Assembly: GCA_017651245.1 (NCBI GenBank)
Contig: JAGCDQ010000034.1
Location: 1-64,000, forward strand
Reading direction: 5' to 3'
DNA length: 64,000 nucleotides
Source: Bacteroidaceae bacterium
GTDB lineage: Bacteria > Bacteroidota > Bacteroidia > Bacteroidales > Bacteroidaceae
The position numbers and the translations under genes are program-made. Positions within the stretch are counted from its first letter, which is position 1. Each line of letters starts with the position of its first letter. Under the pieces are notes generated by a model, which had not been told where the DNA came from, ran no database searches, and was given only the letters and a program-made list of their open reading frames with translations. Below, piece by piece: positions 35,125 to 42,797 of this stretch.

Positions 35125-35856
35125 TTAAAGGAAGGGTGGCCTCGTAAGACCACCATAGCTGTCGGCAGCCTTTTCCAGAGCATCCTCGGTGGTGTATTGT
35201 TGGTACAAGGTGCAGCGGGTCACGATGGTCTGTGTCGAACAGCGCTCATTCTTCACCAGCACCAGCGCCCATCCTTTCATGTCATCGGCAAATGCTTCAC
35301 CCTTCAGCACGTAATGACCATCCACCATACTCATTTCCTCCCACGACACTTCGCGCACGCTGAATCTGACCAGAGGCATATCGCGTTCGATGCATTGGTC
35401 AGCGGTGTAAAGCAACAACCTTGTTTGGCAGTCGTAATCTTTTCCCTTGAGGTCCGTTATCAAGGCAGCCACACCGTCAACCTCACCCAACTCTTCATGG
35501 ATGGCTGGCAGCTTGCCGTCACTCATCGGAATGCCAGGCATGAGAAATGATGCTCTATTCATCAGTCCAATGTTCGACACAAATACCACCGGCAGGCGAT
35601 TTGCCAGCGATGCGAAATTCGAATAGGCTGTTGGTCGTTCCGTAAACATCGGCTCACAGAATTTAAGCAACTTCCATAATGCAATGGTATGCCGCATTTT
35701 CTGCCGCTGAACGAACTGAGGCAGCGTGTTACTACGCCTCTCGTCGGAATTTGAAACGCGCGTGATCATCTTTCCCTGCTTCAGGTAGGTCGTCACTCCC
35801 GCTTTACGGAGGCTGCCAATCAGCATCAATCCTTTTGTAGTACTGTTCTTTTTCAT
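35125..35856 (-). CDS. Hypothetical Bacteroidales protein
   Basis: 243 residues with no recognised domain, signal peptide or membrane helix. The N-terminus (TTKGLMLIGSLRKAGVTTYLKQGKMITR) recalls phage- or element-derived DUF proteins of Bacteroides that open with a short basic beta-region, and KMRHTIALWKLLKFC may be a helix. No neighbour gives context. The start at 35856 is the first ATG and is followed closely by the 36-kb repeat region upstream. Confidence 0.6.
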   Translation of the reverse strand: MKKNSTTKGLMLIGSLRKAGVTTYLKQGKMITRVSNSDERRSNTLPQFVQRQKMRHTIALWKLLKFCEPMFTERPTAYSNFASLANRLPVVFVSNIGLMNRASFLMPGIPMSDGKLPAIHEELGEVDGVAALITDLKGKDYDCQTRLLLYTADQCIERDMPLVRFSVREVSWEEMSMVDGHYVLKGEAFADDMKGWALVLVKNERCSTQTIVTRCTLYQQYTTEDALEKAADSYGGLTRPPFL

Positions 35857-35894
35857 GACTTAATTTCCTTTCTGATTATGATGATGTTCTACTC

Positions 35895-36244
35895 TAATTT
35901 ATATCTTGTTATACTCCAATACTACTCATACACAGCTCCAATACTACTCATGCACTCCTCTAACACTACTCATGCACTCCTCCCATACTACTCATATATA
36001 GTACCAATTCATCCCCGACCTACCCCTAATTCTTGTTCAGTTCTTATTCTGTTCTTTTTCTGTTGTTGTTCAGTTAAACACTGGACAACAAGCGGACAAC
36101 AACTGAACAACAAGTGGACAACAACCGAACTACAATAGGAGATGGATATGAGGTGCTCATGCCTTACTTATGGGTTACTTATGGGTTACTTATGAGATGA
36201 GTTGGAGAAGTTTATGAGATGAGTTGGAGAAGTTTATGAGATGA
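35895..36244. repeat. Non-coding stretch of short degenerate repeats
   Basis: About 390 bp without a gene (35857-36246). It holds four to five degenerate copies of a TACTACTCAT-containing unit of about 18-20 bp (35915-35998), AACAACAAG/GGACAACAA units (36075-36130), TTACTTATGGG repeats (36165-36190), and two copies of a 22-bp unit, AGATGAGTTGGAGAAGTTT plus flanks (36192-36240). The role is not clear. Confidence 0.75.
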
Positions 36245-36246
36245 CT

Positions 36247-36633
36247 TCAGCAAAATCCGAAGAACTCCTTCAGACCCTCTTTCTCCTTCAGGTCATCTAC
36301 GGTAAAGCCATAATGCTTTGCCGCAGCAAGGGTAATGACGTGTTCGAGGAAGTCATCGTAAGATAGAGCGAACCACTCCTTGGGGATATCCACGTCGATG
36401 GTTCCTCCGCCATAGTGGCTACCTTCGTCCCAGGCTTCATCAAGCTCAGCTTCATAGGTTCCATCCTCCTTCTTGTTGAAGCAGTACCACGAAGCCCATT
36501 CTTCCATTCCCTCTACGTAATGTCCTACGAAATGCGGGGCAGAGTGCGACTTCGGTGAATAGGTAGGCTCACCCTTCTTCGCATCTCTCCGATAGATCAC
36601 GAATTTCTCCTTTTGCATAATCTGGTCAATCAT
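36247..36633 (-). CDS. Hypothetical protein following the PheC-like gene
   Basis: 128 residues, soluble and acidic, with no recognised domain. Features seen: an N-terminal EKFVIYRRDAKKGEPTY, a tryptophan-rich middle (EEWASWYCFNKK) and the C-terminus EFFGFC. Its ATG overlaps the stop of the upstream gene by 8 bp, so it is translated together with the PheC-like protein. Coding status is supported by this overlap and by normal codon use. Confidence 0.65.
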   Translation of the reverse strand: MIDQIMQKEKFVIYRRDAKKGEPTYSPKSHSAPHFVGHYVEGMEEWASWYCFNKKEDGTYEAELDEAWDEGSHYGGGTIDVDIPKEWFALSYDDFLEHVITLAAAKHYGFTVDDLKEKEGLKEFFGFC

Positions 36634-37456
36634 AAGCGTATATTAATCCGTACTTCTCATGTAAACGACGGAGCGTGCCGTCCGATTTCATTTGGGCGAT
36701 GACGGCGTTGACAAGCGTGAGCAGATCGTCCTGACCCTTGCGCATCAGCACACCAATCTCTCCGTGGGTGAAAGGAGCATTCAGAAGCGGCGCAGCGAGG
36801 CGTGGGTCGTTCTGCACATACCACGGAGCTTCTGTGATTTCGGTAATCATCACGTCGGCATTGCCCTCTGCCACCTGATTGGGGATTTCCTCATTCTTTT
36901 GATAGACAATGATGGTGGCATGGGTGAGGTTCTCGTTGGCAAACTTCTCGTTGAGCCCACCAGGGTTCACCATCACGCGCACCTCTGGTTTGTCTAAATC
37001 TGCCAGAGATTGGTAGCGGTCAACTTCTGAAGAGCGGCAAAGGATGGTCTTCCCATTGGCAAGGTATCCGTCACTCATCAGCATCGTCTCCTTTCGGGTG
37101 TCGGTGATGGTGATGCCACCGATGGCGAGGTCAAAGGTCTGCGGCTCCGTCTGAACGTCAGCAGTCAGCGTTGGCCATGAGGTATGTACATATTCGATGT
37201 CCACACCGATACGCTCGGCTATCTTCTCAGCCACCTCGATGCCGAAGCCCCAGTAGTCACCATCGCTTTCTCTGTATGAAAGTGGGCGGTAGTCGCCCGT
37301 GGTGCCTACCAACAACTTGCCGCGCTCAACAATTCGCTCAATGGTGGGTTGCTGTGTCTCAACAACAGGATTGTCGTCACTGCATGATGCCAACGCCGTT
37401 GCACTGAAGATGAGGATGGCGGCAAGGAAAGTATTTCTAAGTATCTTTACATTCAT
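36626..37456 (-). CDS. Periplasmic solute-binding-type lipoprotein, cyclohexadienyl dehydratase (PheC)-like
   Basis: 276 residues. The lipoprotein signal ends in the lipobox ATALASC. The rest is a family 3 binding-protein fold (VERGKLLVGTTGDYRPLSYRE, GFGIEVAEKIAERIG, DLAIGGITITDTRKE). The TGDYRPLSY and GGITIT patterns are like those of PheC, a periplasmic enzyme that turns prephenate/arogenate into phenylpyruvate/phenylalanine. No amino-acid ABC transporter genes are adjacent, which favours an enzyme over a transporter component. An amino-acid sensor remains possible. Confidence 0.8.
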   Translation of the reverse strand: MNVKILRNTFLAAILIFSATALASCSDDNPVVETQQPTIERIVERGKLLVGTTGDYRPLSYRESDGDYWGFGIEVAEKIAERIGVDIEYVHTSWPTLTADVQTEPQTFDLAIGGITITDTRKETMLMSDGYLANGKTILCRSSEVDRYQSLADLDKPEVRVMVNPGGLNEKFANENLTHATIIVYQKNEEIPNQVAEGNADVMITEITEAPWYVQNDPRLAAPLLNAPFTHGEIGVLMRKGQDDLLTLVNAVIAQMKSDGTLRRLHEKYGLIYAYD

Positions 37457-37464
37457 CTTTCAAA

Positions 37465-37521
37465 TTATTTGAAGTTCCAGAATCCAGTTCCTGTCTCAGG
37501 GTCAAACTTTCTGCCGATAGC
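37465..37521 (-). pseudogene. Tail of a DUF296 (PPC) gene
   Basis: The minus strand reads AIGRKFDPETGTGFWNFK and stops. This nearly repeats the end of the intact DUF296 gene at 53300-53740 (SIGRKFDPETGTGFWNFKS). Nothing upstream continues the gene, so it is a remnant or a junction with other DNA near 37521. Confidence 0.7.
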
Positions 37522-37529
37522 CCTCAAAG

Positions 37530-37688
37530 ATGGGGGATGTGGTAAAAGCAACTGCAGAGGTGACCAAGGTGGATGGAAAGAAAATTGAATTTAAGGTGTC
37601 TGCTTATTCAGGCGAATGTTTGCTCGGAGAAGGAACACACCTGAGATTCATTGTGGATCGGGAGAAGTTCATGTCAAAACTATCATGA
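37530..37688 (+). pseudogene. Tail of a FlK-like hotdog thioesterase
   Basis: 52 codons with GDVVKATAEVTKVDGKKIEF and, later, LLGEGTHLRFIV, which match the second half of FlK-type thioesterases (about 130 residues). The N-terminal half is missing and the fragment abuts the DUF296 tail. Its stop shares the TCATGA hexamer with the stop of the convergent ZIP gene. Confidence 0.6.
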
Positions 37689-38459
37689 AAGTACCACATC
37701 AAGCACCATCATCAGGACAAATCCGATGGCGAAACCGATGGTGCTGAGATTGGAGTGTTCACCTTCGCTGGCTTCTGGAATCAGTTCCTCAATCACCACA
37801 TAGAACATGGCACCTGCGGCAAACGCCAGCATGTAGGGCAAAATGGGTGTCATGAACGACGCCAACAACACGACCGCCAAACCACCAAGGGGTTCCACCG
37901 CACCACTCAATGAACCGATGATGAATGACTTCCACTTGGAATTGCCTGCTGCCCGCATAGGCATGGAAATGATGGCTCCCTCAGGCACGTTCTGAATGGC
38001 GATACCCAAAGAAACGGCAATGGCACTTGCCAGCGAGATATTCGAGATGGCACTCTCAGCTCCTGCGAAGACCACGCCCACAGCCATTCCTTCAGGAAGG
38101 TTGTGGATCGTGACAGCAAGGGCAAGCATGGCTGTTCGTGAGAGTCTGGAACGAGGTCCCTCGGGTTTGTCAGTACCAATATGCAGGTGAGGCGTCAGCT
38201 CATCAATTATCAGCAGGAATCCCATACCCAACAGAAAGCCCACGGCAGCAGGAAACACCGACCAGGTTCCTTTCTCTGATTCCATGTCCATCGCAGGAAT
38301 TAGCAGCGACCACACCGATGCCGCCACCATCACGCCCGATGCAAAGCCAAGCAGCGACTTCTGTAGTCTCGGCGACATGTCTTTCTTCATGAAAAAGACG
38401 AAGGCGGAACCGAGCATTGTGCCCAGTAACGGAATCAGAAGACCTATAGCAATACTCAT
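37683..38459 (-). CDS. ZIP-family metal transporter
   Basis: 258 residues with eight membrane helices. The metal-binding helix motifs HNLPEGMAVGV (about 118-128) and QNVPEGAIISMP (about 160-171) are typical of the GufA/ZupT-type ZIP branch, and a histidine-containing loop (LTPHLHIG) lies between helices 3 and 4. It imports zinc or other divalent metals across the inner membrane. The first residue (MSIAIGLLIPLLG) begins directly with helix one. Confidence 0.93.
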   Translation of the reverse strand: MSIAIGLLIPLLGTMLGSAFVFFMKKDMSPRLQKSLLGFASGVMVAASVWSLLIPAMDMESEKGTWSVFPAAVGFLLGMGFLLIIDELTPHLHIGTDKPEGPRSRLSRTAMLALAVTIHNLPEGMAVGVVFAGAESAISNISLASAIAVSLGIAIQNVPEGAIISMPMRAAGNSKWKSFIIGSLSGAVEPLGGLAVVLLASFMTPILPYMLAFAAGAMFYVVIEELIPEASEGEHSNLSTIGFAIGFVLMMVLDVVLS

Positions 38460-38490
38460 GTCTTATACTTTATTTTATGAAGTAAGGATA

Positions 38491-38952
38491 CTAAATATCC
38501 AATTTGTAACACACACAATCCTCGTCGTGGTAAAACTCTTTTGCACCCCAGCGTTGCCAGTATTGATGAGTCTTGAGGCGATATAGCACAGGAATGAAGA
38601 TGAAATCGTAGTGGGCTTTCAACTCGGGCATGATTGACATCAGCATGTCGTAATTCAATCGGGTGCCACGATATTTTTCTGCTACGATGAACGAAAAGAC
38701 AGCGATATAATGCTGAGCGTTCAGGCTTTTTGTCAGCTCTGGTTGGTCTTTCAGGATCTGCGGTGTTTCCTCTTCAATTCGATAGTCACTCATATTGAGC
38801 AGCCCTACGACATGGCCATCTTCATCTAAGGCCTTGACACTCAATGGCCAGTTGAAATGCAGGTCTTCCACCCACGACTCCACCTCAGCACGGTCAAAAC
38901 CGTATTGTCGCACCATCCAGTCTACGGTCAACGATGCGTCATCTTCAGTCAT
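38491..38952 (-). CDS. GNAT-like acyltransferase, hypothetical
   Basis: 153 residues from ATG 38952, which overlaps the upstream stop by 8 bp; an ATG seven codons earlier is also in frame. The pattern fits a GNAT fold (hydrophobic strand HYIAVFSFIVAEKYRGTRLNYDML, then YDFIFIPVLYRLKTHQYWQRWGAKEF), though the acetyl-CoA motif RGxGxG is reduced to RGTRLN. It is coupled with the DUF2156-type acyltransferase upstream. Substrate unknown. Confidence 0.65.
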   Translation of the reverse strand: MTEDDASLTVDWMVRQYGFDRAEVESWVEDLHFNWPLSVKALDEDGHVVGLLNMSDYRIEEETPQILKDQPELTKSLNAQHYIAVFSFIVAEKYRGTRLNYDMLMSIMPELKAHYDFIFIPVLYRLKTHQYWQRWGAKEFYHDEDCVCYKLDI

Positions 38953-39859
38953 TCTTTGTAATATGCACGACATTGTAGGTCAATAGTATTTCAGGGTGAT
39001 ACGACAATTTCGCTTGGCGAAGACCAGGGATTCCCATATCTTCTTCACGGTTCAGATAGATATACTGCTCAGGCAGATGCTCGGCGAACTGCTGGTTGAT
39101 GATGGCAAAAGCACCCTCCACGTGACGTTCTGCTTTCTCCACACAAACGTCCAAAGTGTCGGTTGTCACAGCGGAGCCGTATGTGAAAGCCACCATACGA
39201 CCGTCCACAAAGATGCTTCCGCCTGTCATGCCGAGAGCGTCCCAATTCGAAAAGATGTTCTCCATCACGCGATGCTCGGCATCGATAGTCTCATTCTTGT
39301 TCCCGTTTCCGTTTTGGTTTTGGTTCTTCTCTTCCTGCCATATTTCCGTCAGTCGGCGACATTCGTCAAAGGATTCCGGCGTAAGAGGACGATATTCAAA
39401 ATCGGGATGCTCCGCACGGAAACGATTGATGTGATTACGCTTGGCGTCCAGATGTTTGCCATGAAGCGTTGCAAGATCAGTGCGACGGTAGATGTAATCG
39501 TATTGGTCGCGCACCGGCTCAGTTGTAATTGACAATGGACCATTAAGCATTGAGAGTTGCTCCACTTGCGAGTCTTCAAGCCCCATCAAGGTCAAATCTC
39601 CATTGCTGTCATCAAATAATGCCTCAATCAATTCCAACGACAAGTCTTCTGAAGTACAAACCATATACGCTCGCTGGCCATCGAAGGTATAGCGCAGCAC
39701 CATGGCTTTTTCAAGCACGCACACTTCGGTGTAGTACCAAAACTGCCATCCCACAAGGTTAGCAAAGGTGTAATTGCAGTTACGCCGCCCCGAGTGCAGC
39801 GTAACTGCTTGCATTGCCTCGCGGTCAAACAATGTCAAAGGATGAAACGCGAGCGTCAT
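38945..39859 (-). CDS. DUF2156/LPG-synthase-C-like aminoacyl or acyltransferase
   Basis: 304 residues from ATG 39859; the longer frame would read back through the ferritin-like gene. It begins FHPLTLFDREAMQAVTL and has the DUF2156 signatures SGRRNCNYTFANLVGW, KRNHINRFR, and near the end QFAEHLPEQYIYLNREEDMGIPGLRQAKLSYHPE. Related proteins include the catalytic domain of lysyl-phosphatidylglycerol synthase. Small tandem repeats encode NQNQNGNGNKNE in a linker, and a heptad tract (39527-39552) is read as LSMLNGPLSI. It forms a pair with the GNAT gene downstream. Confidence 0.82.
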   Translation of the reverse strand: MTLAFHPLTLFDREAMQAVTLHSGRRNCNYTFANLVGWQFWYYTEVCVLEKAMVLRYTFDGQRAYMVCTSEDLSLELIEALFDDSNGDLTLMGLEDSQVEQLSMLNGPLSITTEPVRDQYDYIYRRTDLATLHGKHLDAKRNHINRFRAEHPDFEYRPLTPESFDECRRLTEIWQEEKNQNQNGNGNKNETIDAEHRVMENIFSNWDALGMTGGSIFVDGRMVAFTYGSAVTTDTLDVCVEKAERHVEGAFAIINQQFAEHLPEQYIYLNREEDMGIPGLRQAKLSYHPEILLTYNVVHITKND

Positions 39860-39864
39860 ACGTC

Positions 39865-40320
39865 TTACAACTGCGTGATCAGCCAGTTCTGTGTGCCGAT
39901 CTTCTCGATGAGCTCCACTGCACCCTGGCTCCAGAAGAGGTCTTCCTCTTCGTCCTTCAGGTAGTCCTTCAGCAGGTCGTAAGTGTTGGGATCGTCCTTT
40001 ACGCCCTCCATGCACTTCATCAGCAGCTCAACACCTGGCTCCTGAATAGCGAGGTCAGCCTTTACATATTCTATGGGGTCGCAGATGAGGTCGCGGCTCT
40101 TCATGCCTTCGAACTTGATTTCTCCGCCCAAATCAAGGATGCGCTCTGTGAACTTCTCTACCCAACCCATCTCCTCATTGAAATGGTTGATGTACTTCTC
40201 TCCAAGTTTGGTGATGCCCTGTGCCTTGAAGATCAAACCCTGCTGCTTGTGAACGATGGCACCTTCTGCCAGATGGGTTACGAAAAACTGTAATGAATCA
40301 ATTGATTTCTGCTTGTCCAT
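39865..40320 (-). CDS. Ferritin-like (Dps/bacterioferritin-type) protein
   Basis: 151 residues forming a four-helix bundle. Possible di-iron ligands are Glu/His in HFNEEMGWVEKF and KDEEEDLFW, and the sequence is close to the bacterioferritin/Dps-like (DPSL) group of Bacteroidales. Such proteins store iron and consume peroxide in the cytoplasm. A minus-strand TACCTTTG box at 40452-40459 and a palindrome over the probable transcription start (40430-40450) suggest tight regulation. Confidence 0.85.
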   Translation of the reverse strand: MDKQKSIDSLQFFVTHLAEGAIVHKQQGLIFKAQGITKLGEKYINHFNEEMGWVEKFTERILDLGGEIKFEGMKSRDLICDPIEYVKADLAIQEPGVELLMKCMEGVKDDPNTYDLLKDYLKDEEEDLFWSQGAVELIEKIGTQNWLITQL

Positions 40321-40429
40321 AATACTTTTGTTTTAGTGGTTAAACGATTTAGTTAATTCGACCACAAAGCTCGTGCAAGCCGAGAGCAATCAAACTTGCT
40401 TGAATTGCCGAGGCACCGCCGAGTTTCGT

Positions 40430-40459
40430 AGTGTGATTTGATTCACACTGCAAAGGTAC
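40430..40459 (-). promoter_or_regulatory. Promoter box plus palindromic operator candidate of the ferritin-like gene
   Basis: The -7 box TACCTTTG is on the minus strand at 40452-40459. Just after it lies AGTGTGA (40430-40436), a 7-nt spacer and TCACACT (40444-40450), a perfect 7+7 inverted repeat over the expected start of transcription. Confidence 0.55.
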
Positions 40460-40586
40460 GCAGTTTTTTTACACCAAACCTAATCTGAAACAATACAAAA
40501 ATTGTCTGAAACGATACAACTGTCATTTTTTATTCGTACTTTGACCTTCGGTCGAAGATACTCACGCTCGAAAATGCTCAAATAAA

Positions 40587-40618
40587 TTTGGCGTTTTGCT
40601 CGCTTATTCGTATCTTTG
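40587..40618 (+). promoter_or_regulatory. Promoter of the AraC-family gene
   Basis: TTTG (40587-40590), 20 nt, TATCTTTG (40611-40618), eight bases before the ATG at 40627. The leader would be very short or absent, so the start codon must be this one. Confidence 0.7.
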
Positions 40619-40626
40619 CCCCCGAT

Positions 40627-41505
40627 ATGTATACACTGAATGAATATCTGCCCATATTTGTAGGCGACGACTTGCCCGAAAAAGGTTGGGACAACGGGAT
40701 GTACTGCCTGGAAACAGATGGGGCGCAAATCCTTCGTGCCAACCTGCTGCATGGGTTCCTGTCCTGCTTCGCCTTTATGGTTGTTGACAAAGGGTGGATG
40801 ACGATTCACTATAATGGGAGAGAACTGACGCTCGGCCCCAACGATCTGTACGTCTATTCGCCAGGCCTCCCTGTCACCATCATCGCCACCTCCGACGACT
40901 TTCACGGCTACTGCCTGATGGCCGATGAGCATGTCACCATCGAAGCGCCATCCGTCCACGACCTCGTACATCTGGCCTACCTGCCCATCGTACAGCTGCA
41001 TGAGCCGAAGCAGACACTGGCCACAGATGCCGCACAGCATCTAATCATGAAAATGCGCGAGATTATCGGCTATCTTCACTCTGACCATATATATAAAGGT
41101 GAGGTGTTGCGCATGCTCTATTCCATCTTCCTGCTCGACCTGCAGAATGCCCAGAACAGTGCCATCGTACACCGCCAGACGCCCCAGCGCGTTGAGGAAA
41201 TCTTTATCGGCTTCATCCGTCTGCTGCCCAGCCACTTTGCCGAGCACCACGACATCGCCTTTTATGCCGACCAACTCAACATCTCTCCCGTCTATCTTTC
41301 CCGCGTGGTTCGTCAGGTCACGGGGCGTACCGTCATCGACTATATCAATCAGATGCTGCTGATGGAAGCAACATTCCTGTTGCGAACCTCCCGACTGAGC
41401 ATCACTCAGATTGCCGACCAGCTCCACTTTGCCGACACTCCCTCCTTCAGCAAATTCTTCTCGCGCCTGAAGGGTGTGAGTCCGAAGGACTATCGGAAGG
41501 GGTGA
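40627..41505 (+). CDS. AraC-family transcriptional regulator
   Basis: 292 residues from ATG 40627. The N-terminal cupin-like sensing domain (about 30-120: GREL..LGPNDLYVYSPGLPVTI) is followed by an AraC double helix-turn-helix (about 195-290) ending in the signature SITQIADQLHFADTPSFSKFFSRLKGVSPKDYR. It is transcribed away from the ferritin-like gene, and the shared 300-bp region may hold its own site. The effector is unknown. Confidence 0.92.
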   Translation: MYTLNEYLPIFVGDDLPEKGWDNGMYCLETDGAQILRANLLHGFLSCFAFMVVDKGWMTIHYNGRELTLGPNDLYVYSPGLPVTIIATSDDFHGYCLMADEHVTIEAPSVHDLVHLAYLPIVQLHEPKQTLATDAAQHLIMKMREIIGYLHSDHIYKGEVLRMLYSIFLLDLQNAQNSAIVHRQTPQRVEEIFIGFIRLLPSHFAEHHDIAFYADQLNISPVYLSRVVRQVTGRTVIDYINQMLLMEATFLLRTSRLSITQIADQLHFADTPSFSKFFSRLKGVSPKDYRKG

Positions 41506-41552
41506 GTCTCATGAGATACCCTTTCCCGTATTCGTTCACGCTCTTGGGTGCG

Positions 41553-42698
41553 TCAATTCGTTGTCAAGACTTGAATCAGCGCGTCTAACTCCTGACGGCT
41601 CATGCCGTGAGAGAGCAGAAAGTCGGAGAATGCCTTTGCATAGTCAATGTTTGGCAGTTGTGCCTCGTCGCTGACACCGGCATAGAACATCAGGCATGGG
41701 TTGAGTTTCAACACCACTAACATGTCGCATACATCACGGTCTTTTTCGGGTGTGACGCCATAAAAATTGTCATAGGTGGTCAGATAGTCTGCCACCATCT
41801 CCTCATACGTCGCTCCGCACAATCCCTCCAGCAAGGCACATACATAACCTGTGCGGTCCTTGCCCTCCATGCAATGCACGACATAAGGGGCTGGGTGCTT
41901 CGGAAGTTCCTTCAGTGCTGCAATCAGTCGGTTGTTGAAGTCATCTGCCGTAGGATTAGCCTTCAGTGGGCACAGTATCACGTTGCCTTCATCCCAGAGT
42001 GAGCGGCTGTAGGGAGGCATGTCGTAGCCCAGTATATCCTCCTCTGTGTCAGCGAGGTTGAGCACAGTCTTCACCTTTGACTTTTCCAGATATTCCGATA
42101 CATAGTTGCATCGGCTGATAATGTTGGAGAACGGTGTTGTACTGCGATGCAGCACGCCGTTGACAATCTTGCCGGTTTTCACGGCGCGGGCATTAGCAAA
42201 CTGCGCATCGGAGATGTCGGCATAATTGTTGCGGTCGTAGGTGTATGACAAACTCATCGCTTTTTGTACGTCGAGACAGCCCCCCTTTTGCTTCATCCTG
42301 ATGGTGATGCTGTGTCCCTCCAGTCCTTTGAGTTCCTGAGGCAGTCCGGTGTTGGTGGCTGTGAAACTGATGCTGGGATAGCTGGGATAAGCCACACACA
42401 GGAATTCTCCATTGCGGTTGTAGTACCCATTGTAGTAGGGCACATCGTATGTTTTGCCGTCAAGAGTGATGCTGACGAGGTCGCCGAGTGTGAATCCAGC
42501 TTTTTCCATATCTGCTTCCGTGAAATCCAGCATGGCTCCGTCAAATTCGTTATACGACGAAATCTTGCCTTGCAGCATGGGTTCCTCAACGGAGATGCCA
42601 CTGTTGTCGGTACAACTTGTCAGCACCGACATGACCATGAGCAGCGATAGGGTCGCTGCCATCATAAAGTACTTCTTCTTACTATCCATAATTCTCAT
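41553..42698 (-). CDS. Tyrosine/dual-specificity phosphatase-like lipoprotein
   Basis: 381 residues. The lipoprotein signal has lipobox LTSC. The catalytic loop HCMEGKDRTGY (Cx5R) is at about residues 273-283 and belongs to the tyrosine phosphatase group related to Y_phosphatase3. About 130 extra residues before it (DGKTYDVPYYNGYYNRNGEF) are of unknown fold. It acts outside the cytoplasm and may dephosphorylate proteins, lipids or inositol phosphates. Met at 42698 or 42689 is possible as start. It shares a back-to-back promoter region with the CE15 gene. Confidence 0.85.
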   Translation of the reverse strand: MRIMDSKKKYFMMAATLSLLMVMSVLTSCTDNSGISVEEPMLQGKISSYNEFDGAMLDFTEADMEKAGFTLGDLVSITLDGKTYDVPYYNGYYNRNGEFLCVAYPSYPSISFTATNTGLPQELKGLEGHSITIRMKQKGGCLDVQKAMSLSYTYDRNNYADISDAQFANARAVKTGKIVNGVLHRSTTPFSNIISRCNYVSEYLEKSKVKTVLNLADTEEDILGYDMPPYSRSLWDEGNVILCPLKANPTADDFNNRLIAALKELPKHPAPYVVHCMEGKDRTGYVCALLEGLCGATYEEMVADYLTTYDNFYGVTPEKDRDVCDMLVVLKLNPCLMFYAGVSDEAQLPNIDYAKAFSDFLLSHGMSRQELDALIQVLTTN

Positions 42699-42719
42699 AT
42701 ATTTTTTTCAAAATCAATT

Positions 42720-42765
42720 GCAAAGATAATGATTGTTACCTGAATTATCGTTATCTTTGCATCGA
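42720..42765. promoter_or_regulatory. Back-to-back promoter region (phosphatase / CE15)
   Basis: The outer ends GCAAAGATAA and TTATCTTTGC form a perfect 10-bp inverted repeat, giving -7 boxes for both strands, around a central TTACCTGAATTA. The 46 bp match 53207-53252 at 41 positions. Confidence 0.65.
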
Positions 42766-42797
42766 TTTATATGAATGTTTACCCAAAGAATGACAAT

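Noticed and set aside
35895..36244. CRISPR-like array
   Set aside because: Repeats are short, irregular and of several kinds, with no constant repeat/spacer lengths and no cas genes.
40480..41040. Open frame of 186 codons on the minus strand
   Set aside because: It lies opposite the AraC gene, has no promoter and shows no family motif. It is a shadow of the real gene.
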